Shown one piece after another: positions 44,987 through 55,826 of a stretch of DNA of 64,000 nucleotides (the stretch's first letter is position 1; every line of letters begins with the position of its first letter). This DNA is from Labilithrix sp. (lineage in GTDB: Bacteria; Myxococcota_A; Polyangia; Polyangiales; Polyangiaceae). The notes beneath the pieces are model-generated. The model was not told the DNA's origin, did not search any database, and saw only the letters and a program-made list of their open reading frames with translations. The translations under genes and the position numbers were made by a program. The stretch spans positions 62,001-126,000 of the forward strand of contig JAHBWE010000014.1 in assembly GCA_019637155.1 (NCBI GenBank), read 5' to 3'.

Positions 44987-45304
44987 ATGGCGCAGTTCGA
45001 CGTCCACCGTAACCCAGGCAAGCAAGCGGCCGTTCCGTACGTCGTCGTCGTGCAGTCGAAGATCTTCGACACCTATCGGCGCCGCGTCGTCGTGCCGCTC
45101 GTCAAACGAGCCGTCTTCGGCGCGCCGCTGAGCGCTCGGCTCAACCCCGCGTTTACAGTTCGAAAGGATGTCGTCGTGTTGCATCCTCTCGACATCGTCT
45201 CGGTCCCTCGGGAAGCTCTCGGGAAGCCCATCTCTTCGCTCGAGCAGCATGGTTCCAGCATTCTCGATGCGTTGGATACGCTGCTCACTCGCGCCTATGG
45301 TTAG
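44987..45304 (+). CDS. ccdB: Gyrase-poisoning toxin of the CcdB family
   Basis: 105 residues. The N-terminus AQFDVHRNPG and following VPYVVVVQSKIFD are the CcdB signature; FTVRKDVVVLHPLDIVSVP and the end SSILDALDTLLTRAYG are also conserved. The C-terminal Trp-Gly-Ile tail of plasmid CcdB that poisons gyrase is replaced by Ala-Tyr-Gly, so potency against gyrase may differ. Chromosomal ccdAB pairs are frequently remnants of mobile elements, but no other mobile genes are nearby. Downstream lies aconitase, 57 bases away. Confidence 0.9.
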   Translation: MAQFDVHRNPGKQAAVPYVVVVQSKIFDTYRRRVVVPLVKRAVFGAPLSARLNPAFTVRKDVVVLHPLDIVSVPREALGKPISSLEQHGSSILDALDTLLTRAYG

Positions 45305-45360
45305 TCGACAATCGCTGAGGATTGCCGCGCGGCGTCATGCAGCCCTATAGTCCCGCGGCG

Positions 45361-48072
<2,712 letters not shown>

Positions 48073-48105
48073 CGCCCCGCCCCGCCCCAAGCACGCGGCG
48101 GCTCC

Positions 48106-48159
48106 GTCGAGCGCCGCAGCTGCGTCGAGCGCCGCGGCCACATCGAGCGCCGCAGCCGC
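48106..48159. repeat. Three-copy 18-base tandem repeat
   Basis: Copies at 48106-48123, 48124-48141 and 48142-48159 share the core TCGAGCGCCGC and differ at two to four bases. It starts 34 bases after the acnA stop. A further related motif ATCACGTCGGTCC / ATCACGTCGGACC recurs at about 48166 and 48199. Confidence 0.7.
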
Positions 48160-48692
48160 GGCCGCGATCACGTCGGTCCACCGCGCCGAGCGCTGCAATC
48201 ACGTCGGACCGTGTGCTTTGCCGTCTACGTGTCTTCTTTACTTAGGCGCGCACGACGCTCCAGTCCGCTGCAACGCCTTCGGTATGCGGCGTCGCGAGGA
48301 TCTGCCTTTCTGCTTCGCATCGCGCCCGCACCCCAGCCAACGCTCCATCCCCGCGTCCACAACCCCGCCCCCCGCCACGCCAGTAGCCGCCCGCATCGCA
48401 ACAACGCCTGCGCGCAGTCCCGCATGCGTTCGCCGTTCGCGTTCCGCGCGCGCTCCGCCCTCTTCGGCTTCCGCCGTCCGCGTTCGCTCGCGCCGCGCTC
48501 GGCCCTTCCGGCTTCCCGGCATCGCGTTCGCTCGCGCCCGTCCGCATGCGTTCGGCTTCTGCGCTCGCTCGAGCAGGCGAGCGTCTCGTCGCGGAGCGCC
48601 CGGAAACCCGAGGTGCGGACGAGCGCGCCGCGACGTGGACCTAGCGCGGTGTCCGCCGTCGCGCGGCCCGACGCGAGCACACCAAGCGATCC

Positions 48693-48740
48693 GCCCCGAC
48701 ACGAGCACCAGCGATCGCCCCGACACGAGCACCAGCGATC
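48693..48740. repeat. 24-base perfect tandem duplication
   Basis: A 24-base unit (core CGACACGAGCACCAGCGATC) is repeated exactly at 48693-48716 and 48717-48740. Less perfect copies flank it at about 48666-48692 and 48741-48770 (GAGCAC...AAGCGATCC), giving about four units in all. Confidence 0.75.
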
Positions 48741-48901
48741 CGCCCGGCCGTGAGCACGCCAAGCGATCCGCGCCGGCGCGGATCCATGCCCGTTGTCGTC
48801 CGAACCGCGCGGCTTCGTCGTCACGCTTCGCGCCCGCTCGAGCTCCGGCGAACGCGCGCCACGACCGACCGACGGCGTTCGGACGAGGGCGGAGTTGAGC
48901 G

Positions 48902-49759
48902 CTACTCGCTCGAGTAGCTGCCGAAGGTCCAGAGTTGGTTGTGCTCGTCGAGGAGCGCGAAGCCCTCCTCGCCCCAGGAGTCGCTGCCGCAGGACCAGTA
49001 CCAGCGCTTCGCGAAGCCGGGGCCCTTGAGCGCGGCGGCGTGGCGGGTGAGGGAGTCGGGGCGGTGCTGGAGGAACGCGTCGACCGCTTCGCTGCCCCAG
49101 CCGCGCTGGCGGCAGAAATCGGACACGCCCGCGAGGCGCTTCACCTCGGCGACCGAAGGCTCGCCTGCGAGGACGACCGGGTTCGTCATGCGCGCCCCGT
49201 CGCGTCCCTCCGCGTTCCAGTCCGCGACGAACGACGCCATGTCGATGCCGCGCGGCTTCTTCGCGGAGGCGATCGACTTCGCGCGCTCGGCGCGGGCGCA
49301 GGCGCTGCCGACGACGCGATCGCGCGCGGCGTCGCAGGCGACCTTGCCCGACGCGAGCGTCGCGGCCGGGATCTGCGTGGGCAGCCACGCCGCGAACTTC
49401 GCGGCGAGCTCGCTCACCGCGAGCTCGGTCGCCTCGTTGTAGCGAAGGAGCGCGCGGAACGTGTCGGCGAACGCGTGATCGACGTCGTTCGTCGACCAGC
49501 CGTCGTGCTGGATCCTGCGCTCGACGAAGTCGCCGATGTTCGACGTCGTGAGCGCGCGCACGTCGGGATGCGCCGCGGTCAGGAGCGCGAGGCGGTCGGC
49601 GAAGTCCTTCTTCGCGGCGGTCTCGAGCTCGCTCGGCGTGAGCTCACCGAGCGGCTTGACCGTCACGAGGTCTTGCGTCGAGGACTCGGTCTCGTCGGTG
49701 GGCGCGGCGCACGCGACGGCGAAGACGGCGAAGGCAAGGCTGACGAAGGAAAGCTTCAT
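48902..49759 (-). CDS. Lipoprotein of unknown function
   Basis: 285 residues from ATG 49759, which begins a signal peptide with lipobox FAVACAA. The mature part is Ala/Glu-rich and mostly helical (about 30-190), then has a small C-terminal domain (RRQGWGSEAVDAFLQHRPDSL ... in part, WYWSCGSDSWGEEGFALLDEHNQLWTFG in outline) with aromatic residues and two cysteines. No family was recognised. It is divergent from the FKBP gene. The 48902 end adjoins the gene-free repeat region. Confidence 0.8.
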   Translation of the reverse strand: MKLSFVSLAFAVFAVACAAPTDETESSTQDLVTVKPLGELTPSELETAAKKDFADRLALLTAAHPDVRALTTSNIGDFVERRIQHDGWSTNDVDHAFADTFRALLRYNEATELAVSELAAKFAAWLPTQIPAATLASGKVACDAARDRVVGSACARAERAKSIASAKKPRGIDMASFVADWNAEGRDGARMTNPVVLAGEPSVAEVKRLAGVSDFCRQRGWGSEAVDAFLQHRPDSLTRHAAALKGPGFAKRWYWSCGSDSWGEEGFALLDEHNQLWTFGSYSSE

Positions 49760-49856
49760 GTCGGTGGCTGTAGCATCCGGGCCGACATGTGCACTCTGAA
49801 GCCGGCTCGTCCATCGAATCGTCACGCGCGTTCCAGTTCCACTAGAGTGCTTCGCC

Positions 49857-50183
49857 ATGGCTGAACTGCAGAGCGAAGATCTGAAGGTTGGGACCGGCGC
49901 CGAGGCGAAGAACGGCGACAAGGTGACGGTGCACTACGTGGGCACGCTCACCGACGGAAAGAAGTTCGACAGCTCGCGCGATCGCGGCGAGGGCTTCGTG
50001 TTCACCCTCGGAAAAGGCATGGTCATCAAGGGCTGGGACGTCGGCGTCGCCGGCATGAAGGTCGGCGGCATGCGCAAGCTCACCATCCCATCCGACATGG
50101 CCTACGGCGCCCGCGGCTTCCCCCCGGTCATCCCCCCGAACTCCACCCTAGTCTTCGAAGTCGAGCTCCTCCAAGTAGGCTGA
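49857..50183 (+). CDS. FKBP-type peptidyl-prolyl cis-trans isomerase
   Basis: 108 residues, a single FKBP domain: [41 protein letters not shown] and [29 protein letters not shown] in outline. Key aromatic and aspartate positions of the active site (Y, D, W of KGWDVG, Y of AYGA) are all present. It has no signal peptide, so it acts in the cytoplasm in protein folding. It stands alone and is followed by the hairpin-rich repeat region. Confidence 0.95.
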   Translation: MAELQSEDLKVGTGAEAKNGDKVTVHYVGTLTDGKKFDSSRDRGEGFVFTLGKGMVIKGWDVGVAGMKVGGMRKLTIPSDMAYGARGFPPVIPPNSTLVFEVELLQVG

Positions 50184-50187
50184 TTCC

Positions 50188-50362
50188 GGCCCGGGGCCCC
50201 AGAAGCGGCCGCGCAAGCGCGAGGGCCCTGTCTGGGGCTCGGGGGCGAAGCCCAAAAGGCCCGGGGCCCCAGAAGCGGCCGCGCAAGCGGTTGCGAAGCA
50301 ACCCTCGCGCTCCGCGCGAGGGCCGTGTCTGGGGTGGGGGTGTCGGGGGCGAAGCCCCCGAC
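50188..50362. repeat. Duplicated intergenic repeat with four GNA-loop hairpins
   Basis: A 32-base unit (GGCCCGGGGCCCCAGAAGCG core) occurs identically at 50188-50219 and 50258-50289. Each copy is followed by a hairpin of the form stem-GAA-stem: GGGC-GAA-GCCC at 50243-50253 and a nine-base-pair stem at 50342-50362. The second copy also carries an inserted pair of hairpins, GGTTGC-GAA-GCAACC (50289-50303) and a nine-base stem with TCC loop (50302-50322). This fits a REP-like element or transcription end after the FKBP gene. Confidence 0.7.
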
Positions 50363-50406
50363 GTTGAGTTGAAAGCCCATGCTTTCGGCGTACGCTGGAA
50401 GGAGCC

Positions 50407-51408
50407 ATGGAACGCTTTCGCTTCTTGCTTTCGTTGGGGATCGTGGCGTCGGTCGGGGTGTTGGCGGTGATCGCGTGCGATCCGCCGCAGGCCAAGAAGG
50501 GACCGCTCAAGACGACGCCGGCGCCCGACGACGACGACGACGACACGGTGCGCCCCGACGACGATGATGACATCACGGTGACACCGAAGCCGCCGGAGAG
50601 CGATCCGGAGCTGCCGGACGGCGGCAAGCCGCCGGGCCGCGTCTACGCGCACAGCGCGAGCGCGCTCTTCCTCTTCAATCCGCTCAACAAGAAGCTCGAG
50701 AAGATCGCCGACTTCCAGGGGCTCCACCAGACGACGATCGGCACGACCGATCGCGTCCTCGACATCGCGCTCGACAGGGACAGCGCGATGTACGGCACGA
50801 CCGACAACGGGTTCGTGAAGATCGATCCGATCGACGCGAAGGTCACCTACATAAAAGAGGAGGGGAACTTCCTCTATCCAAACGGGCTCGGCTTCGTGCC
50901 GATGGGCACCGTCGATCCGACGAAGGAGGCGCTCGTCGGCTACAAGGTCGCCCCGGACGCCGGCGTCGGCGAGCAGTTCGCGACCGACTACTACCGGATC
51001 GATCTCCAGACCGGCAACATGACGCGCATCGGCCAGCTGAACCCGCCGGGCGCGGCGATGAAGTACAAGTCCTCGGGCGACATCATCTCGATGCTCCGCA
51101 ACGACAAGGCCTACGTCGCGGTGCGTCCCTTCGATCCCAGCACCGACGCCGGCGTCCCCGACTCGATCGCGGAGATCGATCCGAAGACGGGGCAGATCAA
51201 GACCGTCCTCGACGACACCGGCTTCGCGGAGTTCTGGGGGCTCGGACAGTGGGCCGGCGCCGCCTACGGCTTCAGCAACCGCGGCGCCATCGTCGAGATC
51301 GACCTCGTCACCGGCAAGGGCAAGCTCGTCACGACCGAGCCGAGCGACGCGGGCGTCGCCCAGTGGTTCGGCGCCGGCGTGACGACGAACGCGCCGACGA
51401 AGCCCTAG
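50407..51408 (+). CDS. Lipoprotein with beta-propeller-like domain
   Basis: 333 residues. Lipobox LAVIAC, followed by an Asp/Pro-rich linker (two runs of five or six aspartates) that probably spans the cell-wall space or binds cations. The mature domain has repeats of the style ...GTTDRVLDIALDRDSAMYGTTDNGFVKIDPID, FYRIDLQTGNMTRIG and SIAEIDPKTGQIKTVLD, which read as blades of a beta-propeller of the SMP-30/NHL kind. Function unknown. It precedes the VWA gene by 57 bases. Confidence 0.75.
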   Translation: MERFRFLLSLGIVASVGVLAVIACDPPQAKKGPLKTTPAPDDDDDDTVRPDDDDDITVTPKPPESDPELPDGGKPPGRVYAHSASALFLFNPLNKKLEKIADFQGLHQTTIGTTDRVLDIALDRDSAMYGTTDNGFVKIDPIDAKVTYIKEEGNFLYPNGLGFVPMGTVDPTKEALVGYKVAPDAGVGEQFATDYYRIDLQTGNMTRIGQLNPPGAAMKYKSSGDIISMLRNDKAYVAVRPFDPSTDAGVPDSIAEIDPKTGQIKTVLDDTGFAEFWGLGQWAGAAYGFSNRGAIVEIDLVTGKGKLVTTEPSDAGVAQWFGAGVTTNAPTKP

Positions 51409-51465
51409 CGGAGAAAATATTCAGCGCGCCAGATCGAACGCGCATGGGCCGCGTCTAGGCGTGGC

Positions 51466-52911
51466 ATGTCGCTCTCGGTCCTGACTCGCTCGCCCAAGGT
51501 TCGCCGCGCCTTCGCCCTCGCCTCCGTCGTCCTCGCGACCGGCGGCCTCGTCCTCTACAAGGCGCCGTCCTCGTCGGCGCATCCGATGGATCCGTTTGGG
51601 CACTCCCAGACTCTGCCCCTCACCGCGAACGGCAAGAGCTCGGTCGCGTTCTCGGGCCCGGGCGCCCACGGCGTCTTCGCCCTGAGCCACACGAAGGTCC
51701 TCTCCGGCACGAGCACCCCCGTCTACGCCGAGGTGCGGCTCGTCGCCGATCAGACCGGTGAGGCGAAGGTCCGCGCCCCGATCTCGCTCGCGGTCGTGCT
51801 CGACACGTCGGGCTCGATGTCGGGCGAAAAGATCGAGGACGCGAAGCGCTCCGTCCTCCGCCTCCTCGCCGACATGCGCGACGAGGACGAGATCGCGATG
51901 GTTCGCTACTCCTCGAACGCCGAGGTCGTGCAGCCCCTCGCGCGCGTGGGCAGCGTGCGCTCGTCGCTCACGAGCAAGATCCGCGAGCTCCGCGCCGACG
52001 GTGGCACGAACATCCCGGAGGGACTCCGGAGCGGCCTCCGCACCCTCGACGAGGCGAGCCGGAGCCGCGTGAAGCGCATCGTCCTCGTCAGCGACGGCCT
52101 CGACAGCACGCGCGCGCAGGCCGAGTCGCTCGCGCGCGGGAGCTTCTCGAGCGGCATCACCGTGTCGTCGCTCGGCATCGGCAACGACTTCGACGAGTCG
52201 TACATGGGCGCGGTCGCACAGAGCGGCCACGGCAACTTCGCGTTCATCAAGGAAGGCGCGAGCCTCGCCGGCTTCCTCAAGCGCGAGCTCGAAGAGAGCG
52301 CGACGACCACGATCGAGAACGCGCGCGTGCAGGTGAACCTCCCGCGCGGCATGCGCTTCGTCTCCGCGACGGGCGCCGACGCGACGGTGAGCGGCGACAG
52401 CGTGGATCTCCGCCTCGGCGCGCTCTTCGCCGGCGACGAGCAGCGCGTGATCCTCGAGCTCGAGTCCGACGGCTCGAGCGGCGAGGTCACCGCGAGCGCG
52501 ACGTGGAACAAGGTCGGCGGCGGCGACACCGCGCGCGCGTCGATCCCGCAGCTCTCCCTCGTCGCGACGAACGATCGGGACGAGGTCGAACGCGGTCGCG
52601 ACGGCGCCGTGTTCGCGAGCGCGACGAGCGTGACCGCGTCGAAGCGCCAGCTCGAGGCCGCGAGCGCGTACGCGCGCGGCGACGTGACGACCGCGACCGC
52701 GCTCGTCGCCGAGAACGAGCGCGCGCTCAAGGTCGCCGCGGCCGCGGCTCCGCCCGCCGCCGCGCCCGCGATCCAGGCGCAGCTCGGCGCGTACGAGGAG
52801 CAAAAGAAGGGCTTCGCGAACGTGCGTCCGTCGAGCGAGGCGGGCAAGTCGATGGCGAAGTCCGCCGCCGCGAAGGACATGGGCAACCTCCGCCGCGCGG
52901 CGAAGTACTGA
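51466..52911 (+). CDS. Secreted VWA-domain protein
   Basis: 481 residues. An N-terminal signal anchor (FALASVVLATGGLVLY) is followed at residues 106-290 by a von Willebrand A domain with an intact MIDAS: DTSGSMS (113-119), the T of GGTNIPEG and the D of LVSDGLDST. The remaining half is beta-rich (NARVQVNLPRGMRFVSATG) then helical, ending in a charged tail. VWA proteins of this kind mediate metal-dependent contacts or assemble with membrane partners. The membrane protein gene nine bases downstream is a probable partner. Confidence 0.9.
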   Translation: MSLSVLTRSPKVRRAFALASVVLATGGLVLYKAPSSSAHPMDPFGHSQTLPLTANGKSSVAFSGPGAHGVFALSHTKVLSGTSTPVYAEVRLVADQTGEAKVRAPISLAVVLDTSGSMSGEKIEDAKRSVLRLLADMRDEDEIAMVRYSSNAEVVQPLARVGSVRSSLTSKIRELRADGGTNIPEGLRSGLRTLDEASRSRVKRIVLVSDGLDSTRAQAESLARGSFSSGITVSSLGIGNDFDESYMGAVAQSGHGNFAFIKEGASLAGFLKRELEESATTTIENARVQVNLPRGMRFVSATGADATVSGDSVDLRLGALFAGDEQRVILELESDGSSGEVTASATWNKVGGGDTARASIPQLSLVATNDRDEVERGRDGAVFASATSVTASKRQLEAASAYARGDVTTATALVAENERALKVAAAAAPPAAAPAIQAQLGAYEEQKKGFANVRPSSEAGKSMAKSAAAKDMGNLRRAAKY

Positions 52912-52919
52912 GGACCACC

Positions 52920-53819
52920 ATGAAGAAGATCGCCTTCATCGTCGCGGCCGCCACGCTCTTCGCCTTCGCTCCGCTCGCCGGGCGCTTCGGCGCGATCCCC
53001 TCCGCCGTCGCGCTCGTGTGGATGGGCGTGCTCCTCGCCGTCCTCGCGAGCGCGACCTCCGGCATGTACGGATGGTCGCTCTCGATCGGAGCCGGCGCGC
53101 TCGGCGCCCTCGCGAACGGCGTGCTCGCGACCGCGTCGCCCGCGGCCGCGGGCGCGATCCTCGTCGGCGCCGCGTTCGCGGAGCGCACGACGCGCATTCG
53201 GAGCAAGAACGGCCGCGCGGTCCACATCCTCCTCGCGCTCGTCGGCGGCGCCCTCGCCGGCTCGCTCTCGCACGCGTACACCGCCGCTGCGCTGCCGGTG
53301 CTCGTCGTCGCGGCCGTCGTCGCGGCCGTGCTCGCGGCGCTGCCGCTCCTCGTCGAGGCCGACGATCCCGTCGCGCACGCGCTCGACATCGCGGCTGCCT
53401 CGGTCACCGGCCCGGTGAAGGCCTCGTTCACGAACGGCGCCGAGCTCCGTCGCTCGTCGGCGGAGGTCCCGCTCGACCGCGCGACCGCGGCGCGCGTGAA
53501 GACGACGTGGCAGTCGCTCCTCAAGCTCGCCGACGCGCGCATGCGCCTCGAGCGCACGCGCCCGCCGATGCTCGTGCGTATCGCCAACGCAGAGCTCGAG
53601 GGCCCGCCCCCGCCGCCGACGGCCGCGGAGTCGGTGCTCGGGATGCTCGATCAGAAGATCGCCGAGCACGTGACCGTCCTCTCGAAGGCGTACACCGCGG
53701 TCGACGCCGCCTCCGCCGCGCGCATCGGCCTCGACGACTCCGCGCTCAAGACGGTCGAGTCGCTCGGCGACAACCTCGAAGAGGTGAGCCGCGCGCTGGT
53801 GGAAGTCCGCGGCTCGTAG
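52920..53819 (+). CDS. Membrane protein of unknown function linked to the VWA gene
   Basis: 299 residues. Five or six hydrophobic helices in the first 140 residues (MKKIAFIVAAATLFAFAPLAG through VVAAVLAALPLL) are followed by a soluble, highly charged domain of about 160 residues with amphipathic helices (RVKTTWQSLLKLADARMRLERTR, LGMLDQKIAEHVTVLSKAY). No enzyme motif. It begins nine bases after the VWA stop and is probably translated with it. No known family was recognised. Confidence 0.75.
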   Translation: MKKIAFIVAAATLFAFAPLAGRFGAIPSAVALVWMGVLLAVLASATSGMYGWSLSIGAGALGALANGVLATASPAAAGAILVGAAFAERTTRIRSKNGRAVHILLALVGGALAGSLSHAYTAAALPVLVVAAVVAAVLAALPLLVEADDPVAHALDIAAASVTGPVKASFTNGAELRRSSAEVPLDRATAARVKTTWQSLLKLADARMRLERTRPPMLVRIANAELEGPPPPPTAAESVLGMLDQKIAEHVTVLSKAYTAVDAASAARIGLDDSALKTVESLGDNLEEVSRALVEVRGS

Positions 53820-53840
53820 CGGCGTTATGCTCGGCGCCTC

Positions 53841-55826
53841 ATGCGCCGGCTCTTCTTCGTGCTCCTCCTGATCGCGGCCTGCGATCGCAAAGCGAATACG
53901 ACCGAGGCGCAGCCTGCTTCTTCCAAAGCAGGGCCTGCGCCTTCGGCGTCCATCGCGGCGCCGGTGGACGCGGGGCCGCGCGCGTGGCCGGTGTGGACCG
54001 CGAAGATCGCGAACGAGGAGGAGTTCGAGCACTACTCCACGCAGACCGGGAACGAGCGGTTCCTCAAGCTCGTCGTCGACCTGCACACGAAGGCGACGTA
54101 CTACGCGGACGCCGACCTCTACCCGATGCACAAGGACTTCATCTTCGCGGAGATCCTGAAGAAGCCGCGCACGCCGGAGGCGGTCGCCGCCTTCGACAAG
54201 AACTACGGGAAGGACAAGCCCGACTTCTTGATGCTCTACGTCGTGCATCACCTGAAGCAGGACGTCTGGACGCTCGCGTACTGGGAGGGCGACAAGGCGA
54301 CGGCGGCGCATACGCGGCTCGCGTTCGAGCGCCTGAAGGCGACGTTCTACGCCGCGGAGAAGGTGAAGCTCCGGCCGTGCTCCAACGATCAGGAGGCGGT
54401 CGCGAAGGAGCTCGCTGGCGAGATCGAGAGCATCTCGAACGACGCGCTCTACAAGGCGCTCAGCTACCAGCTGTTTCACGCCGGCGTCGCGGTCGGGAAG
54501 CTCCGCGTCGTGCGCGGGAACCCGGAGCGAGCGGTCTTCGCGCCGGACGAGATCGTCATCCTCTCGGAGCCGCTCACCGATCTCACGCCCGTCGCCGGCA
54601 TCGTCTCCGAGTCGTTCTCCACCCCGCTCTCGCACGTGAACCTCCGCGCGGCGGCGTGGGACGTCCCGAACGCGGGGATGAACGGCGCGACGAAGGCGTT
54701 CGCCGCGCTCGAGGGCAAGGTCGTCCGCTACGAGGCGGGCACGCTCGGCGCCGACATCCGGCTCGCGACGCCGGAGGAGATCGCGGCGGCGCAAAAGGCA
54801 AAACGCGAGCGGACGACGATCCAGGTCCCGAAGGCGAACCTCGGCGCGACGTCGCTCGCGACGTTGAACGAGCTCCACGCCGCCGACGCGAGCGCTTATG
54901 GCACGAAGGCGGCGAACCTCGGGGAGATCGTGAATGCCAAGTTGGCGGGCGTCGCGGTCCCGCCCGGATTCGGAATACCGATTGGCTACTACGCAAAACA
55001 CGTCGAGGCGATCGGGATCCCGGCGCAGCTCGACGAGCTCCTCGCCGATCCGAAATTCAAATCGAGCCCCGCCGAGCGCAAGTCCGCTCTCGAGAAGGTG
55101 CGAAAACGGATCAAGGACGCGCCGCTCGCGCCGGAGCTCGTCGCGCTGCTCCGCGACTCGCTCGCCAAGCTCACCGAGGACGCCGGCGCCGACCCCGGCG
55201 TCTTCGTGCGCAGCTCCACCAACGCGGAGGACCTCGACGGCTTCTCGGGGGCGGGGCTCTACGACACGGTCCCGAACGTGCACGGCGCGGCGGCGGTGGG
55301 CGACGCGGTGAAGCAGGTCTGGGCGAGCGTCTGGAACCTCGCCGCCTACGAGGAGCGTGAGCTCTACAAGGTCGATCAGAAGCAGGTCTACGGCGCGGTG
55401 CTCGTCCAGATCGGCGTGCCCGCGACCGCGGCGGGGGTCCTCGTCACCGCGCACCCGACCGACAAGAAGGACAAGCACACGATCCAGATCAACGCGAAGA
55501 GCGGCCTCGGCATGCGCGTCGTCGACGGCAAGAAGCTCCCCGAGATCGTCCTCTACAACACGTTCAACAAGGGCCTCCGCATCGTGTCGCGCTCCGATGA
55601 AGACACGATGCTGGTGTTCTCCGGCGACGGCGGCGTGCGCGAGGTCCCGAACCCGAAGAAGGGCGAGCCGATCCTCACCAACGCGCGCGTCGAGAAGCTC
55701 GCCGCCGCGGCGCTCAAGCTCCGCGGCGTCTTCCCGAAGGAGCGCCCGCTCGACATCGAGTGGGTGCTGAAGGGCGAGGAGCTCTTCATCGTCCAGTCCC
55801 GCCCGTTCATGGGCGGCCCGGACTAG
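53841..55826 (+). CDS. Lipoprotein with glucan-water-dikinase-like phosphohistidine and ATP-grasp domains
   Basis: 661 residues. The signal ends in LLIAACD, so the protein is lipidated and outside the cytoplasm. Residues 45-215 show no known motif. At 245-310 is a swivelling phosphohistidine domain with H265 in TPLSHVNLRA. From about 350 to the end is a PPDK-type ATP-grasp domain: GTKAANLGEIV, R457 in FVRSSTNAEDLDGFSGAGLYDT and VQSRPF at the end. The order His domain then ATP-grasp matches starch/glucan, water dikinases rather than PEP synthase. It may phosphorylate a glucan. An ATP-dependent lipoprotein outside the inner membrane is puzzling and may mean a different phosphodonor or a dead enzyme. 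Confidence 0.75.
   Translation: MRRLFFVLLLIAACDRKANTTEAQPASSKAGPAPSASIAAPVDAGPRAWPVWTAKIANEEEFEHYSTQTGNERFLKLVVDLHTKATYYADADLYPMHKDFIFAEILKKPRTPEAVAAFDKNYGKDKPDFLMLYVVHHLKQDVWTLAYWEGDKATAAHTRLAFERLKATFYAAEKVKLRPCSNDQEAVAKELAGEIESISNDALYKALSYQLFHAGVAVGKLRVVRGNPERAVFAPDEIVILSEPLTDLTPVAGIVSESFSTPLSHVNLRAAAWDVPNAGMNGATKAFAALEGKVVRYEAGTLGADIRLATPEEIAAAQKAKRERTTIQVPKANLGATSLATLNELHAADASAYGTKAANLGEIVNAKLAGVAVPPGFGIPIGYYAKHVEAIGIPAQLDELLADPKFKSSPAERKSALEKVRKRIKDAPLAPELVALLRDSLAKLTEDAGADPGVFVRSSTNAEDLDGFSGAGLYDTVPNVHGAAAVGDAVKQVWASVWNLAAYEERELYKVDQKQVYGAVLVQIGVPATAAGVLVTAHPTDKKDKHTIQINAKSGLGMRVVDGKKLPEIVLYNTFNKGLRIVSRSDEDTMLVFSGDGGVREVPNPKKGEPILTNARVEKLAAAALKLRGVFPKERPLDIEWVLKGEELFIVQSRPFMGGPD

Larger units (their letters stand above)
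48073..48901. other. Gene-free stretch with short tandem repeats
   Basis: No convincing gene on either strand: frames that are open here have no domain and are Arg/Pro/Ser-rich. It holds an 18-base repeat in three copies (48106-48159), a 24-base perfect tandem pair (48693-48740) with degenerate copies on each side, and several dispersed duplications such as CGCGTTCGCTCGCGCC at 48479 and 48523. Possible decayed gene or simple repeat expansion; no promoter was identified. Confidence 0.6.

Noticed and set aside
48211-48753. Open frame of 180 residues in the repeat region
   Set aside because: Arg/Ser/Pro-rich with no domain, and its repeated peptide simply reflects the 24-base tandem repeat.
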